From Melioribacteraceae bacterium (GTDB lineage Bacteria > Bacteroidota > Ignavibacteria > Ignavibacteriales > Melioribacteraceae), in contig JAIOZI010000011.1 of NCBI GenBank assembly GCA_021740785.1, forward strand, positions 1 to 64,000: a stretch of DNA of 64,000 bases, read 5' to 3'. The translations under genes and the position numbers were made by a program. Positions 55,088-63,617 of the stretch are shown one piece after another (the first letter of the stretch is position 1; each line of letters begins with the position of its first letter). Under the pieces are notes generated by a model. That model saw nothing but the letters and a program-made list of their open reading frames with translations, did no database searches and was not told the origin of the DNA.

Positions 55088-55588
55088 TTATTTCTGCCAG
55101 GGTGTATCCTCAAATAGGAAGTTGCTTCCTCTGGATGAATAATCATACATTCCGAAAGGAGAATAACCTCCCGGAACCTGTCTGAATTGTAAAATCAAAT
55201 TCCAATTTTCTGCCGGTTTATAATTTATTTGCGCGCGGCTTAAGTAAAATCCATTTATCTGATCTGAAAATTCCCTTCCGAATGAACTATACGGTGAGTT
55301 AACCAGACTCGCATCCACTTCAACATTCAACTTATCCGAAATTTTGTAAGCCATACTGTTAGTATAAGTTCCCAGCGCAATTCCATTACCGCCGAATGAT
55401 GAATAAGACATTCCCACGGAATGATGCATACTGAAGTTCTGCGGATTGAAAAAACCGAATATTGAGCTGTTTGGTGTTGAGGATAAAATACCGCTTTTTA
55501 TATCAACTTTTTTGTTGTAATCCTCTTTAAACTGACCGTTTACCGTAACGAATGAGATAATAAATATTACTAACAATAATTTTTTCAT
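55088..55588 (-). CDS. Small exported protein of unknown function
   Basis: A 166-residue protein with a signal peptide (1-18, ending VTVNG). It contains a Ser/Gly/Phe-rich beta-pattern (GMSYSSFGGNGIALGTYTNS, SPYSSFGREFSDQI) and ends in YDYSSRGSNFLFEDTPWQK. The pattern suggests a surface or outer-membrane role. Monocistronic, with its own terminator. Confidence 0.65.
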   Translation of the reverse strand: MKKLLLVIFIISFVTVNGQFKEDYNKKVDIKSGILSSTPNSSIFGFFNPQNFSMHHSVGMSYSSFGGNGIALGTYTNSMAYKISDKLNVEVDASLVNSPYSSFGREFSDQINGFYLSRAQINYKPAENWNLILQFRQVPGGYSPFGMYDYSSRGSNFLFEDTPWQK

Positions 55589-55670
55589 AATCGCTTTTTG
55601 TGCTTTTTTTATAATCAGATAAATAATACACTTTTTATGATAATTTTACAAGTACAATCCGAATAAGTTT

Positions 55671-56129
55671 CTACCTGATTCGTGCGATCATCTCTATTTC
55701 AACAGCAGAATCTATCGGCAGTTCGCTTACTCCAACTGCACTTCTAACGTGTTTGCCTGCTTCGCCAAAAACTTCAACTAAAAACTCCGAAGCGCCATTC
55801 GCTACTTTAGGCTGATCAGTAAATCCTTCCGCACTATTTACAAAAACGGTTACTTTTACTATCCTCTGAATCTTATCGAGATCACCAATGACAGATTTAA
55901 CTACACTTAGACAATTGATTACACACAATTCAGCCGCAGATATTCCTTCTTCCAAAGTTAAATCTTTTCCAACTTTCCCTTTGTACTTCAGCGTTCCGTT
56001 AAGCATTGCAATTTGACCTGCAGTATAAACCAATTTTCCTTCAATTGTTGCAGGGATATAAGCTGCTAATGGTTTAGGAGCTTCTGGTATTTCACGTCCA
56101 AGTTGATTAATTTTGTCTTCGATTTTCAT
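55671..56129 (-). CDS. Rid (YjgF/YER057c/UK114) family protein
   Basis: A 152-residue protein ([58 protein letters not shown]). The Arg in HVRSAVG corresponds to the carboxylate-binding Arg of RidA enamine/imine deaminases. The length exceeds RidA by about 25 residues, as in the other Rid subgroups. Divergent from mazG. Confidence 0.88.
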   Translation of the reverse strand: MKIEDKINQLGREIPEAPKPLAAYIPATIEGKLVYTAGQIAMLNGTLKYKGKVGKDLTLEEGISAAELCVINCLSVVKSVIGDLDKIQRIVKVTVFVNSAEGFTDQPKVANGASEFLVEVFGEAGKHVRSAVGVSELPIDSAVEIEMIARIR

Positions 56130-56204
56130 TTAAGTACCTTAAATATAGTTTACAAATTAAGCAGATCAATAAAACAAAAATACCAAATAAAAGATTGGAA
56201 TGAG

Positions 56205-56966
56205 ATGAGCGGAGAAAAATTTTCGAAATTGATGGAAATAATGAGACGGCTGCGAGAAGAATGCCCATGGGATAAAGAACAAACCCACGATTCAATAAAA
56301 GCTGCTACTTTGGAAGAGGCTTATGAAGTAGTTGAAGCAATTGATGAAAATGATTATGACGAATTAAAAGGTGAACTCGGTGATTTACTGCTTCATATTG
56401 TATTTCACTCTACAATAGCTGAAGACAACAAGACTTTTACTATTGATGATGTAATTGACTCAATAACCGATAAACTGATTAGACGCCATCCTCATGTATT
56501 TGGTGACGTTAAAGTTAACGGCTCAGAAGATATTGTGAGGAATTGGGAATCAATTAAACTTTCTGAGGGAAGGAAGTCTTTGATGGAAGGTGTACCTAAA
56601 GCATTATCCGGGCTGCATCGTGCACACCGTCTGCAGGAAAAAGCATCAAAGGTAGGATTTGATTGGGAAAAGAAGGAAGACGTATGGGAAAAAGTGCTTG
56701 AAGAAATTAAGGAAATGCATGAGATGGAGGCTTCCGGTAATAAAGAAAAACTGGAAGATGAACTTGGAGATGTTTTTTTCTCACTTATAAATTATTCTCG
56801 TTTTCTTGGAATTAATCCAGAAAATGCCTTGCGTAAGACAAATGAAAAATTTATAAAACGATTCCAATACATTGAACAAAAACTAATAGAAAACGGAATT
56901 GATATTACGAAGACAACATTAACCGAGATGGATAAATACTGGGAAGAGAGCAAACAAGTTCTTTAA
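56205..56966 (+). CDS. mazG: Nucleoside triphosphate pyrophosphohydrolase MazG
   Basis: A 253-residue enzyme that cleaves NTPs to NMP and pyrophosphate. The ATG at 56205 fits the family N-terminus (FSKLMEIMRRLREECPWDKE); a more upstream ATG at 56103 would add an unlikely extension overlapping the divergent gene. Two all-alpha modules each carry the EExxE-type metal site: TLEEAYEVVEAI followed by ELGDLLLHIVFH, and LEDELGDVFFSLINY. Its last four bases overlap the convergent phoH gene. Confidence 0.94.
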   Translation: MSGEKFSKLMEIMRRLREECPWDKEQTHDSIKAATLEEAYEVVEAIDENDYDELKGELGDLLLHIVFHSTIAEDNKTFTIDDVIDSITDKLIRRHPHVFGDVKVNGSEDIVRNWESIKLSEGRKSLMEGVPKALSGLHRAHRLQEKASKVGFDWEKKEDVWEKVLEEIKEMHEMEASGNKEKLEDELGDVFFSLINYSRFLGINPENALRKTNEKFIKRFQYIEQKLIENGIDITKTTLTEMDKYWEESKQVL

Positions 56967-57943
56967 GTCTCTCCACCGTTATCACCATTCTGGAATTTTT
57001 CGTATGCATCAATTATATCTTTTACAAGTTTATGCCTAACTACGTCATCACGGTCAAAATAAACGAATCCAACCCCGTCAACATTTTTTAGAATTTCCCG
57101 GGCTTGAATCAACCCGCTTTTAGTGTTACGTGGCAAATCAATTTGAGTTATATCACCTGTTATTACGGATTTGGAATTTGGACCCAGCCGCGTTAGAAAC
57201 ATCTTCATCTGAAGCGCAGTTGCATTCTGGGCTTCATCAAGAATAACATATGCATTGTTCAATGTTCGTCCCCGCATATAAGCCAGAGGAACAATTTCAA
57301 TTACACCTTTTTCGATATGTGAACGCAACTGATCACTCGGAAGCATTTCCTGTAATGCATCGTACAGGGGACGGAGATACGGATCGATTTTCTCGCGGAA
57401 GTCCCCAGGTAAAAATCCTAAACTCTCTCCTGCTTCTACTGCAGGGCGGGCTAAAATAATTTTTCTAACAAGTCCTTTTTTTAATGCGGAAACAGCAAAA
57501 GCAACGGCGAGAAAAGTTTTTCCGGTGCCTGCAGGACCTATGGCAAAACAGATATCATTTCTCTGAGCAATTTCCAAATATTTAATCTGGGTCGGTGTTT
57601 TCGCTTTAATAACATCTTTCTTTGTATAAAGCACAATATTATCTAATTCTTTTTCAGGAATTATATCGGTGCCATGAATGGCTAAGTCAATAATTGTTGA
57701 GACATCGCCTGAATTTAATTTACCGCTTGTGTTCAGAACATACATCATTTCCTTTATCACTTTCTCAACAACTGCAACTTCCTCGTTAACGCCTTTAATA
57801 TAAACGACATCACCGCGCACTGTTATTGAAGTGCTAAAACTTTCTTCGAGTGGTTTTAAATTGACATCATTAAAACCGAGAAATGATAATAAATCAACAC
57901 CATCCAACTTAATAATTTTTTCTACTTGCGTAATTACCTCCAA
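56963..57943 (-). CDS. PhoH-family ATPase
   Basis: A 326-residue P-loop protein. An N-terminal KH-like region (about 20-95) precedes the ATPase with Walker A AIGPAGTGKTFLAVAFA and Walker B YVILDEAQNAT. The motif ITGDITQIDLPRNTKSGL is characteristic of PhoH/PhoL. PhoH-like proteins are linked with ribosome maturation and RNA turnover, often with YbeY, which is not present here. Confidence 0.92.
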   Translation of the reverse strand: MEVITQVEKIIKLDGVDLLSFLGFNDVNLKPLEESFSTSITVRGDVVYIKGVNEEVAVVEKVIKEMMYVLNTSGKLNSGDVSTIIDLAIHGTDIIPEKELDNIVLYTKKDVIKAKTPTQIKYLEIAQRNDICFAIGPAGTGKTFLAVAFAVSALKKGLVRKIILARPAVEAGESLGFLPGDFREKIDPYLRPLYDALQEMLPSDQLRSHIEKGVIEIVPLAYMRGRTLNNAYVILDEAQNATALQMKMFLTRLGPNSKSVITGDITQIDLPRNTKSGLIQAREILKNVDGVGFVYFDRDDVVRHKLVKDIIDAYEKFQNGDNGGET

Positions 57944-57956
57944 AAATAAAAAGAAA

Positions 57957-57988
57957 GAGCCCTAAACCGTAATAACGGAAAAGGGCTC
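57957..57988 (-). terminator. Intrinsic terminator of the LysM gene
   Basis: On the minus strand GAGCCCT (57988-57982) pairs with AGGGCTC (57963-57957), with an 18-base loop holding a minor CCGTTATTACGG hairpin, followed by a T-rich tract. It separates the LysM gene from phoH. Confidence 0.85.
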
Positions 57989-58034
57989 AAAATTTAATTT
58001 ACTAATAAGAATAAAGCAAGACTGATAAAACGAA

Positions 58035-58718
58035 TTATTGTTTTGGACCAGCTTTGTAATTTTTCATTGCTTTATCATATTTAGCTTTTTCTTCTTCGGT
58101 TAAATTAGGAATCTTGAAAATTTGTTTTGGATAAATCAAATCCGGGTTTTTAATTTGATCTCTGTTTGCATTGTAAATTTTTGGCCATGCAAATGGATTT
58201 GCATAATGCTCTTTTTTCTTAGCAATGTTCCACAGGCAGTCACCCTTTACAACTGTATAAAGAATTTCAGTCGGTTTTTCCTGCCATGCATCTAATTTTC
58301 TTTGAAGTTGATTATGAACTTTATCAAAAAATTCAGGTAATGCGCTAATTTTATTCGCTTTTAACTGATCCAATTCAGCTTGTCGATCATCTTTAGGTGA
58401 AACGCGATTATCGATTTTGCTGCTTAGTTCGTCAACTTTTTTTCTAAAATTCATGATATCAGCTTTAGTTGCACCAACCATTGCGTATAATTCATCCATA
58501 CATTCTTCATATGTCTGAAGTTCGGCATTGGTTTTTCTCAAATTTTCTACATCACTTTTTAACTGATCTAATTCAGTACTCAGAGAAGCTTTCTTTTCTG
58601 TTAATTGGTTAATTTGCTTCTGCCATTCTTCTTCCGTTAATTCTTCCTGCGCGAAAATACTAACTGAGAAGAGTAAAAGCAGTGTAAGCAATCCAGCAAA
58701 ATATTTATTGAATTTCAT
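58035..58718 (-). CDS. Exported coiled-coil LysM protein
   Basis: A 227-residue protein. A signal peptide (1-23, ending SIFAQ), a coiled coil (about 30-125, KASLSTELDQLKSDVENLRK) and a C-terminal LysM domain (about 150-212, YTVVKGDCLWNIAKKKEHYA ... DLIYPKQIFKIP) that binds peptidoglycan. The upstream gene encodes a small lipoprotein with similar coiled-coil composition, suggesting an envelope-spanning tether. Confidence 0.88.
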   Translation of the reverse strand: MKFNKYFAGLLTLLLLFSVSIFAQEELTEEEWQKQINQLTEKKASLSTELDQLKSDVENLRKTNAELQTYEECMDELYAMVGATKADIMNFRKKVDELSSKIDNRVSPKDDRQAELDQLKANKISALPEFFDKVHNQLQRKLDAWQEKPTEILYTVVKGDCLWNIAKKKEHYANPFAWPKIYNANRDQIKNPDLIYPKQIFKIPNLTEEEKAKYDKAMKNYKAGPKQ

Positions 58719-58749
58719 TGAAATCCTCCATTAAATTTAATTAAACTTT

Positions 58750-59025
58750 TTACTTATTCATTTTTTCTAAATTTGCTTTTGTTTGCTCTTTTTGACTGTT
58801 GCACTCATCAAGTTTAGCATTTTTCTCAGAAATTTGTCTTTCCAGTTTCGCTTTTTCATCTTTGAGAGACATAACTTCATTTTCGAGAGCGCTTACTTCT
58901 GCTTTCAAGGCTTCGAGTTCCGCCATTTGTTCTTCGCTTATCCCGCTACATCCGGTAAGCCCGGCAGAACCTGCTATTAAAATTGCTGCTAGACCTATGC
59001 CGAACCACTTTTTCATTTTGGTCAT
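58750..59025 (-). CDS. Small coiled-coil lipoprotein
   Basis: A 91-residue lipoprotein with lipobox LTGC (23-26) after the hydrophobic signal. The mature part is a continuous coiled coil (ALKAEVSALENEVMSLKDEK). The ATG at 59025 has GGGAGG six bases upstream. It resembles Lpp-like murein tethers in size and design. It precedes the LysM gene by 31 bases. Confidence 0.85.
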   Translation of the reverse strand: MTKMKKWFGIGLAAILIAGSAGLTGCSGISEEQMAELEALKAEVSALENEVMSLKDEKAKLERQISEKNAKLDECNSQKEQTKANLEKMNK

Positions 59026-59122
59026 TGAATCCTCCCTAATTAATTTGATTTTTAGTTAACAACGAAATATTACTGTAATATAAGCATTTTTTTTATATTT
59101 CGGAATAATTGAGTCGGGAATC

Positions 59123-59800
59123 TTAAATTATTTTCTTTTCAACAAAACTCGTATATCCATTATCCGCAATAATTATATGATCGAAAATAGCAATATCGAG
59201 AATTTTTCCCGCTTCAACAAGCTTTTTCGTAATTGAAATATCTTCATTACTCGGTTCCGGATTGCCGCTGGGATGATTATGAATTATAATTATATTTGCA
59301 GAATTATTATCGATTGCAACTTTGAATACCTCACGCGGATGAACAATGCTGGCGTTCAAACTTCCGATTGAAATCACTTCATATTTAATTATCTTATTAG
59401 CTGAGTTCAAACATACAACCATGAAGTGTTCCTTTATTTCGTCTCTTAACCTGGGGATGAAAATCTCTGCAACGTCCTGCGGCGATGTGATCTTTACATT
59501 TGAAAACCACTTACCCGTCAACCCAATTCGTCTTCCTAATTCGAATGCAGCAACAATTGTGGCTGCTTTATCTTTTCCAATTCCCGAATCCTTCGTTAAT
59601 GCAGGAACCGACAAAGTTGACATCAATGCAAGATTTTGATGTTTTATTAAAATTTCCTGTGCAAGTTCAACCACAGATTTTCCTTTCCTGCCTGTTCTTA
59701 AAAGAATCGCTATTAATTCCGCATCACTCAAACTCTGAGGACCACGTAAGATTAATTTTTCTCTTGGTCTATCGTCAAGAGGTAGATCTTTAACTTTCAG
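59123..59800 (-). CDS. radC: RadC-family (JAB/MPN) protein with a CTG start
   Basis: A 225-residue protein if translation starts at CTG 59800, preceded by AAGAGGGATAAA; this yields LKVKDLPLDDRPREKL, the conserved N-terminus of the family. The first ATG/GTG/TTG in frame is TTG 59731, which would cut off about 23 conserved residues. The C-terminal JAB/MPN+ metal site is HNHPSGNPEPSNEDI with FDHIIIADNGYTS. The role of RadC in DNA repair is debated. The gene follows the TPR gene and ends at 59123. Confidence 0.85.
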   Translation of the reverse strand: MKVKDLPLDDRPREKLILRGPQSLSDAELIAILLRTGRKGKSVVELAQEILIKHQNLALMSTLSVPALTKDSGIGKDKAATIVAAFELGRRIGLTGKWFSNVKITSPQDVAEIFIPRLRDEIKEHFMVVCLNSANKIIKYEVISIGSLNASIVHPREVFKVAIDNNSANIIIIHNHPSGNPEPSNEDISITKKLVEAGKILDIAIFDHIIIADNGYTSFVEKKII

Positions 59801-59810
59801 TTTATCCCTC

Positions 59811-60686
59811 TTATTTTTTTTCTGCTTTTAATTTACGTTCTAATGCTACCGGTTCATTTGGATTTAATTTTAATGCGCTCTCAAAATATTTTTCCGCTTC
59901 ATCCTGCATTTTCTGGTTTAACTTAATCAAACCCATTAGTGAATATAATTCTGCAATGGGCTGACCAAGTTGTAAATAATCATTAAAGTGCTGCTCTGCT
60001 TTGTTGAACTCACCGACTTTCATCAAAATTTTTCCCGCCCAAAAGTGCAGCGGCGGTTCGGCGGCATTCAATTTAATAGCACGTAAAATTGAATCGAACG
60101 CATTGTAATACATTTGCTTAAGATAATAAACAACAGCTTTTAAATGATGCACTTCATAATTGGCTTCAAATATTTTTTCAGACTGCTTTGCATACTCTAA
60201 AGCTGCATCTAAATTTTTTGTTTCTGCATAACTCTTTGCAAGATACAAATTAGCTTCATTCAGTAATTCCGACTTAGGATTCCTATCAATAAAATCTTTA
60301 AAGTTGATTATCGCAATTTCATGATCACCCAAATTGAAATTGGCTAATCCTAGCAGAAAATCAATATCACAGTTTTCCTTGATGCTGATGGTCCGTAATA
60401 AACCCAAAGCTTTTTCATAATATTTATACCGAAGCAGAAAATGTGCGTAAAGTTTTTTCACATCATTATCGTCATTGAATTGATTTACGTAATTTTCTAA
60501 TACATTTATAGAAGAATCAATTCTATCAACTCTTTCATATATTGACGCTAGTTTAATTGTAACCTTTCGTTTGTATGATGGCTCTTCCAACAGTTGTGAA
60601 TAAATTTGTATTGCGTGAAGATGCTGATTTGCTTTTTCGAAAGATTCAGCTTCTTCAAATTTTATTTTTAATTTCTCATCCAGCAT
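59811..60686 (-). CDS. Tetratricopeptide repeat protein
   Basis: A 291-residue soluble protein with about seven TPR-like units (for example ALGLLRTISIKENCDIDFLL, EIAIINFKDFIDRNPKSELL, LHFWAGKILMKVGEFNKAEQ, AEKYFESALKLNPNEPVALE). The ATG at 60686, just past the guaA stop, is chosen over a TTG at 60701 that overlaps guaA. A scaffold role is likely; partners unknown. Confidence 0.85.
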   Translation of the reverse strand: MLDEKLKIKFEEAESFEKANQHLHAIQIYSQLLEEPSYKRKVTIKLASIYERVDRIDSSINVLENYVNQFNDDNDVKKLYAHFLLRYKYYEKALGLLRTISIKENCDIDFLLGLANFNLGDHEIAIINFKDFIDRNPKSELLNEANLYLAKSYAETKNLDAALEYAKQSEKIFEANYEVHHLKAVVYYLKQMYYNAFDSILRAIKLNAAEPPLHFWAGKILMKVGEFNKAEQHFNDYLQLGQPIAELYSLMGLIKLNQKMQDEAEKYFESALKLNPNEPVALERKLKAEKK

Positions 60687-60687
60687 A

Positions 60688-62229
60688 TTATTCCCATTCA
60701 ATAGTAGAGGGCGGTTTTGAGCTTATATCGTAAACCACTCGATTAACTCCACGGACATTTCTAATTATTTTATTTGATACAATTTCTAAAAAGTCGCCAT
60801 CGAACCTATACCAATCTGCAGTCATTCCATCTGTTGATGTAACGGCACGAAGTGCAATTACATTTTCATAAGTTCTTGAATCTCCCATTACTCCTACTGT
60901 CTGTACCGGGAGCAATACGGCGAAGGCTTGCCAAATTTCATCATATAATCCGAAAGATTCAATTTCATTTGTGAAAATATGATCGGCTTCACGAAGAATG
61001 TCGAGTCTCTCTTTTGTTATTTCACCGAGAACACGCACCGCAAGTCCGGGTCCCGGAAACGGATGCCGCCGAATAAAGTTCACAGGCAATCCAAGATCTC
61101 TCCCGATATTTCTAACTTCGTCCTTAAATAATTCACGAAAAGGTTCCAGTAACTTCATGTGCATTTTTTCCGGTAATCCGCCCACATTGTGGTGAGTTTT
61201 AATGGTAACAGATTTACCTTTCACGGAAACAGATTCAATTACATCGGGGTAAAGAGTTCCCTGCACCAAATAATCAAACTGTCCTAATTTCTTTGCCTCA
61301 CTTTCAAAAATTTCAATGAATGCTTTCCCGATTATTTTTCTTTTTTCCTCTGGGTCTATTACTCCTTTTAATCTTTCAAGGAAAAGATCTTCTGCGTCGA
61401 CATGGATAATTTGCAAATTATAATCATCTTCAAACATTTTTTTAATATTTGCACTTTCATTTTTTCTCATCATCCCGGTATCCACATGTACGCAGACCAA
61501 ATTTTCCTTTACAGCTTCATTAACAAGTACTGCAGCAACTGATGAATCAACACCGCCGCTCAGCGCACAGAGAGCTTTGCTTTCTCCTAATTTTTCTTTT
61601 ATTTCGATTATGCTTGATTCAATAAAATTTTGTGAAGTCCAGCTTGCACTGCAGCCGCAAATTTCAAAAAGGAAATTATTAATAATTTGTTTCCCGTACT
61701 CGGTGTGTGCAACTTCGGGATGAAATTGAACTCCAAATATTTTTTTATGTGGATTAGAAATTGCACAAACAGGAGAATTTTCTGTTTTTGCTATCACGTG
61801 AAAATCCCGAGGGGTTTTTGTGATGTAGTCACCATGACTCATCCATACAATCGAATTATCTTTGATATGGTTTAAGAGAGAATTGGAATTTTCAATAATT
61901 ATTTTTGCCTTTCCGTATTCTCTATTTTCAGCGGGCTCAACAATACCGTCAAAATTTTTCGCAATTAATTGTAAACCATAGCAAATCCCTAAAACAGGAA
62001 TACCGAGTTCAAAAATTTCTTTCGATATTGAAGGGGCATCTTCATCGTAAATTGACATTGGACCGCCGGATAATATTATCCCCGACGGATTTATTTTTTT
62101 AATTTCATCAATTGAAAAATTATGGAGATGAATTTCGGAATAGACTTTTGCTTCACGAATTCTTCTGGCAATTAGCTGAGTATACTGCGATCCGAAATCA
62201 AGTATTAGAATTAATTCTTTGTGTTCCAT
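60688..62229 (-). CDS. guaA: GMP synthase (glutamine-hydrolysing)
   Basis: A 513-residue enzyme that makes GMP from XMP. The amidotransferase domain has the nucleophile Cys in GICYGLQL and the His-Glu pair in GVQFHPEVAHTEYG. The ATP pyrophosphatase domain has the P-loop ALSGGVDSSVAA, and the C-terminal dimerisation domain is present (RHPFPGPGLAVRVLGEIT). Length matches the family. Confidence 0.97.
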   Translation of the reverse strand: MEHKELILILDFGSQYTQLIARRIREAKVYSEIHLHNFSIDEIKKINPSGIILSGGPMSIYDEDAPSISKEIFELGIPVLGICYGLQLIAKNFDGIVEPAENREYGKAKIIIENSNSLLNHIKDNSIVWMSHGDYITKTPRDFHVIAKTENSPVCAISNPHKKIFGVQFHPEVAHTEYGKQIINNFLFEICGCSASWTSQNFIESSIIEIKEKLGESKALCALSGGVDSSVAAVLVNEAVKENLVCVHVDTGMMRKNESANIKKMFEDDYNLQIIHVDAEDLFLERLKGVIDPEEKRKIIGKAFIEIFESEAKKLGQFDYLVQGTLYPDVIESVSVKGKSVTIKTHHNVGGLPEKMHMKLLEPFRELFKDEVRNIGRDLGLPVNFIRRHPFPGPGLAVRVLGEITKERLDILREADHIFTNEIESFGLYDEIWQAFAVLLPVQTVGVMGDSRTYENVIALRAVTSTDGMTADWYRFDGDFLEIVSNKIIRNVRGVNRVVYDISSKPPSTIEWE

Positions 62230-63228
62230 TTAATTACCAATCATCGACATCATTTCTTTCATACGGGTTTCCATTTTATGATCCTTCAAACATCTCTCAT
62301 ATGAATTTCTCCCAATATTTTGCCGCTCTTCATTTTTATTGAGATAATATTCAATCTGTTCAACAGCTTCATTCCAATTTTCAAAGGCTGCAATCTCCTT
62401 CCCGATTTCAAAACGATTTTTCAAATCCGCCTGATTGTTTGTTATCTGAAAAGCTCCGCATGCGGCTCCTTCAATAACTCTCAAGTTCAATCCATTTCCG
62501 GATTCCTCAACACCCTCTTCAAAACCCTTATGAATATTCAATAATATTTTCACGGATTTCATTGCCTTCAACATATCAATACCATAAAGAGCGCTTCCTT
62601 GGTAAACATCCGAACATGATGAATTTTTCCAGCCTCTGCCCCATATTTTCAAATCGAACTTATCTTTAATTTGCTTCAGTAATTCTTCCCTTTTTGGATA
62701 ATGACTTCCAATAAATGCTACCTCGCTTGAGTATTTTTTCCTGTCAGTATCATTCAATTTAAGTTGTGATGTCAACTCCATATCATAAGCATAACAGAGA
62801 TGATGTGCATTCATCTGACCTATTTCATTATAGAGTTTGATTGAATAAGGATCGTATGTAAAAAAGTGATCGTAAAAATTGGCAACCTTTCCTGAGAAAA
62901 CCGGGAACTCCCATGGATCATCACCAAACCAATTAAACATTACCGCACCGGTAGATTTCTTAATTTCACTAAGAGTCTCAGTAAATATCGGCTCACCTTT
63001 TAAAATAAAAACAAAATCCGGTTTAACTGATTTTGCCTTTTTTAGTAATTCATGATTAATCTTTTGGTTAACCTTTTCGGACGAAAAGACTTTTACGACT
63101 TTGTTAAATGAATAAATTGTATTCCAATCAAATTCAATAACTTCATAACCAATCTTTCGTAACGCATTTGGAATGAGTTTATTGAATAAGACCATCCGGG
63201 AATATCCCGAAACATACAGTATTTTCAT
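62230..63228 (-). CDS. CgeB-like glycosyltransferase
   Basis: A 332-residue GT-B-type protein related to the CgeB/DUF3880 family. The N-terminal half has a Rossmann-like fold with MKILYVSG and FVFILKGEP, and the motif FNWFGDDPWEF. The C-terminal half has AFIGSHYPKREELL, IKIWGRGW-like KIWGRGWKN, and ESGNGLNLRVIEGAACGAFQ, the donor-binding region. Substrate unknown; related enzymes decorate surface glycans. It starts within the last bases of gcvH and ends next to guaA. Confidence 0.82.
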   Translation of the reverse strand: MKILYVSGYSRMVLFNKLIPNALRKIGYEVIEFDWNTIYSFNKVVKVFSSEKVNQKINHELLKKAKSVKPDFVFILKGEPIFTETLSEIKKSTGAVMFNWFGDDPWEFPVFSGKVANFYDHFFTYDPYSIKLYNEIGQMNAHHLCYAYDMELTSQLKLNDTDRKKYSSEVAFIGSHYPKREELLKQIKDKFDLKIWGRGWKNSSCSDVYQGSALYGIDMLKAMKSVKILLNIHKGFEEGVEESGNGLNLRVIEGAACGAFQITNNQADLKNRFEIGKEIAAFENWNEAVEQIEYYLNKNEERQNIGRNSYERCLKDHKMETRMKEMMSMIGN

Positions 63229-63605
63229 TGTCCAATTTGATCTTTGTAAGCGCCGGCATCCATAAGGTTCTTCAATTCATCTAAATTGGTAAGTTCAAAT
63301 TTTGCAATCCAGCCGTCTCCATACGGATCCGAATTTACAAGTTGAGGCTCATCTTGTAATTTTTCATTTACTTCAACAAGCTTTCCTGAAACAGGTGCGA
63401 ATAAATCACTTACTGTTTTAACAGCTTCAATTGTTCCAAACGTATCACCTGATCCAACTTCACCTTGATCCGGATCGATATCAATAAACACAATATCTCC
63501 AAGTTCACCCTGTGCAAAATCAGTAATCCCAATTATCCCTGTACTGCCTTCAACTTTAATCCATTCATGATCATTAGTATACTTCAAATCTTCGGGAATA
63601 TTCAT
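63225..63605 (-). CDS. gcvH: Glycine cleavage system H protein
   Basis: A 126-residue lipoyl carrier protein. The lipoylated Lys lies in TIEAVKTVSD, and the surrounding ITDFAQGELGDIVFIDI is typical. It shuttles the aminomethyl group between the P, T and L proteins, none of which are in this window. It follows the biotin carboxylase gene and overlaps the glycosyltransferase gene by four bases. Confidence 0.96.
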   Translation of the reverse strand: MNIPEDLKYTNDHEWIKVEGSTGIIGITDFAQGELGDIVFIDIDPDQGEVGSGDTFGTIEAVKTVSDLFAPVSGKLVEVNEKLQDEPQLVNSDPYGDGWIAKFELTNLDELKNLMDAGAYKDQIGQ

Positions 63606-63617
63606 ATTTACCTCTGC

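Noticed and set aside
59123-59731. radC starting at TTG 59731
   Set aside because: This start removes conserved N-terminal residues encoded in frame upstream with a good ribosome binding site.
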